NCBI GenBank assembly: GCA_003530935.1
Contig: DPEO01000165.1
Location: 1 to 7,138, forward strand
Direction: 5' to 3'
DNA: 7,138 nt
From: Desulfomicrobiaceae bacterium
GTDB lineage: Bacteria; Desulfobacterota; Desulfovibrionia; Desulfovibrionales; Desulfomicrobiaceae
A program made the translations under genes and the position numbers. The notes below the pieces were generated by a model. That model was given only the letters and a program-made list of their open reading frames with translations. It searched no databases and was not told the DNA's origin. This document shows positions 6,492 through 7,138 of this stretch, one piece after another (positions within the stretch are counted from its first letter, which is position 1; every line of letters starts with the position of its first letter).

Positions 6492-7138
6492 TTAGATGAG
6501 CACCTGGAGACGGCGTTTGAACTCTTGGGCCTGCAGACGGCTCACGGTGATTTCGGTCCGGGCTTCGTCGTCCATGACGAGCACGTAGCGGCCTCCCTCC
6601 CACGGGGAGTAGGCGCGTACATGCTGCAGGTTGACGAGAAAGGTGCGGTGGGCGCGGAAGAACCCGTAGGGCGTAAGCTGGGTTTCCAGCCGGTCCAAGG
6701 AGACGGCTCCATAGGCCGGGTAGGCGCCGTCGCGGTCGTGGATGATGATGCGTTTGTCCGCGCAGCGGCAAAAAAGGATCTCCTGGGGGGCAAGCAGCAG
6801 GATGCGCCCCCCGCTTTCCACCGGGACGCGCGCGCCGCTGCGGCAGATCTCCTGGCGGGTGGCCTCCAAGGCGGCCAGGATGCGCCCCAGGGCGTCGGGT
6901 GTGGAGGTCGGAGTGCCGCGCCGGGCGCGGATGCGGGCCACTGCCTGGGCGATGCGCTCTTCGGCAAAGGGTTTGAGCACGTAGTCCACGGCTTCTGTTG
7001 CAAATGCCTCTACCGCGAATTGGCTGTAGGCCGTGACCAGCACCACCGCCGGAGCGTGGGGAAGCTGGCGCAGCGTCTGGCAAAGGTCCAGACCATGGGC
7101 CCCGGGCATGTGGATGTCGAGAAAGATGGCGTCTGGGG
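6492..7138 (-). CDS. lytR: LytTR-family response regulator, 5' end outside the window
   Basis: The frame is open to the right edge, so about 45-50 N-terminal receiver residues are missing; 214 codons plus the TAA are present. The visible receiver part starts at PDAIFLDIHMPG, whose Asp (codon 7116-7118) is the expected phosphorylation site. VTAYS carries the switch residue and DYVLKPF the conserved Lys. A linker rich in Arg and Ala follows, then a C-terminal LytTR DNA-binding domain: RILLLAPQEILFCRCADKR, YGFFRAHRTFLVNLQHVRA and EITVSRLQAQEFKRRLQ are its typical beta strands. The ATG at 7107-7109 lies inside the receiver and is not the true start. The protein is the evident partner of the LytS-type kinase downstream and resembles E. 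coli BtsR and YpdB in domain layout. It probably activates the kinase-cstA unit and perhaps its own gene; a promoter would lie outside the window or in the 132-base gap that follows. Confidence 0.94.
   Translation of the reverse strand, partial: PDAIFLDIHMPGAHGLDLCQTLRQLPHAPAVVLVTAYSQFAVEAFATEAVDYVLKPFAEERIAQAVARIRARRGTPTSTPDALGRILAALEATRQEICRSGARVPVESGGRILLLAPQEILFCRCADKRIIIHDRDGAYPAYGAVSLDRLETQLTPYGFFRAHRTFLVNLQHVRAYSPWEGGRYVLVMDDEARTEITVSRLQAQEFKRRLQVLI

Noticed and set aside
6492..7109. Start of the response regulator at the ATG 7107-7109
   Set aside because: The frame continues upstream into FLDIH, which holds the receiver phospho-acceptor Asp, so this ATG is internal and the true start is outside the window.

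Overview
The window is GC-rich chromosomal DNA with dense coding, short intergenic gaps and strong GGAGG-type ribosome binding sites. The gene content (a LytS/LytTR two-component pair followed by a short CstA transporter, and a LUD-domain protein next to a hydantoinase/oxoprolinase) resembles a sulfate-reducing bacterium of the Desulfovibrio group. From memory, Desulfovibrio vulgaris carries a similar regulator-kinase-cstA cluster around DVU0596-DVU0598. The taxonomic guess is an inference. There are no IS elements, CRISPR arrays, tRNAs or rRNAs.

Left part (1-2211, minus strand): a two-gene operon reading leftward. It has a LUD-domain protein (1555-2211) with a cysteine-rich C-terminal motif, then a hydantoinase/oxoprolinase-family ATPase-fold enzyme (1-1528) that runs off the left edge. 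The genes are 26 bases apart and each has a strong Shine-Dalgarno sequence. Their substrate cannot be read from the sequence.

Centre (2212-3180): a divergent intergenic region with a perfect tandem 11-bp repeat, then an inositol-monophosphatase family gene on the plus strand (2340-3122). A long A/T-flanked hairpin that can terminate transcription in both directions separates it from the convergent operon.

Right part (3193-7138, minus strand): a leftward run of three genes. They are a LytTR response regulator (5' end outside the window), a LytS-type sensor kinase (5TM receptor, GAF, His-kinase and ATPase domains) and a short CstA-family transporter. Kinase and transporter overlap by four bases (ATGA), and the transporter's ribosome binding site lies in the last kinase codons. 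The kinase keeps three of the four residues I recall as the pyruvate site of E. coli BtsS. The likely job is to sense external pyruvate or a similar small acid and switch on its uptake. A 132-base gap between regulator and kinase contains a candidate LytTR binding site, so kinase and transporter may have their own promoter controlled by the regulator.

I do not see a clearly undescribed system. The most interesting points are the compact pyruvate-type sensing and uptake operon with its candidate internal operator, and the LUD/hydantoinase pair of unknown substrate.
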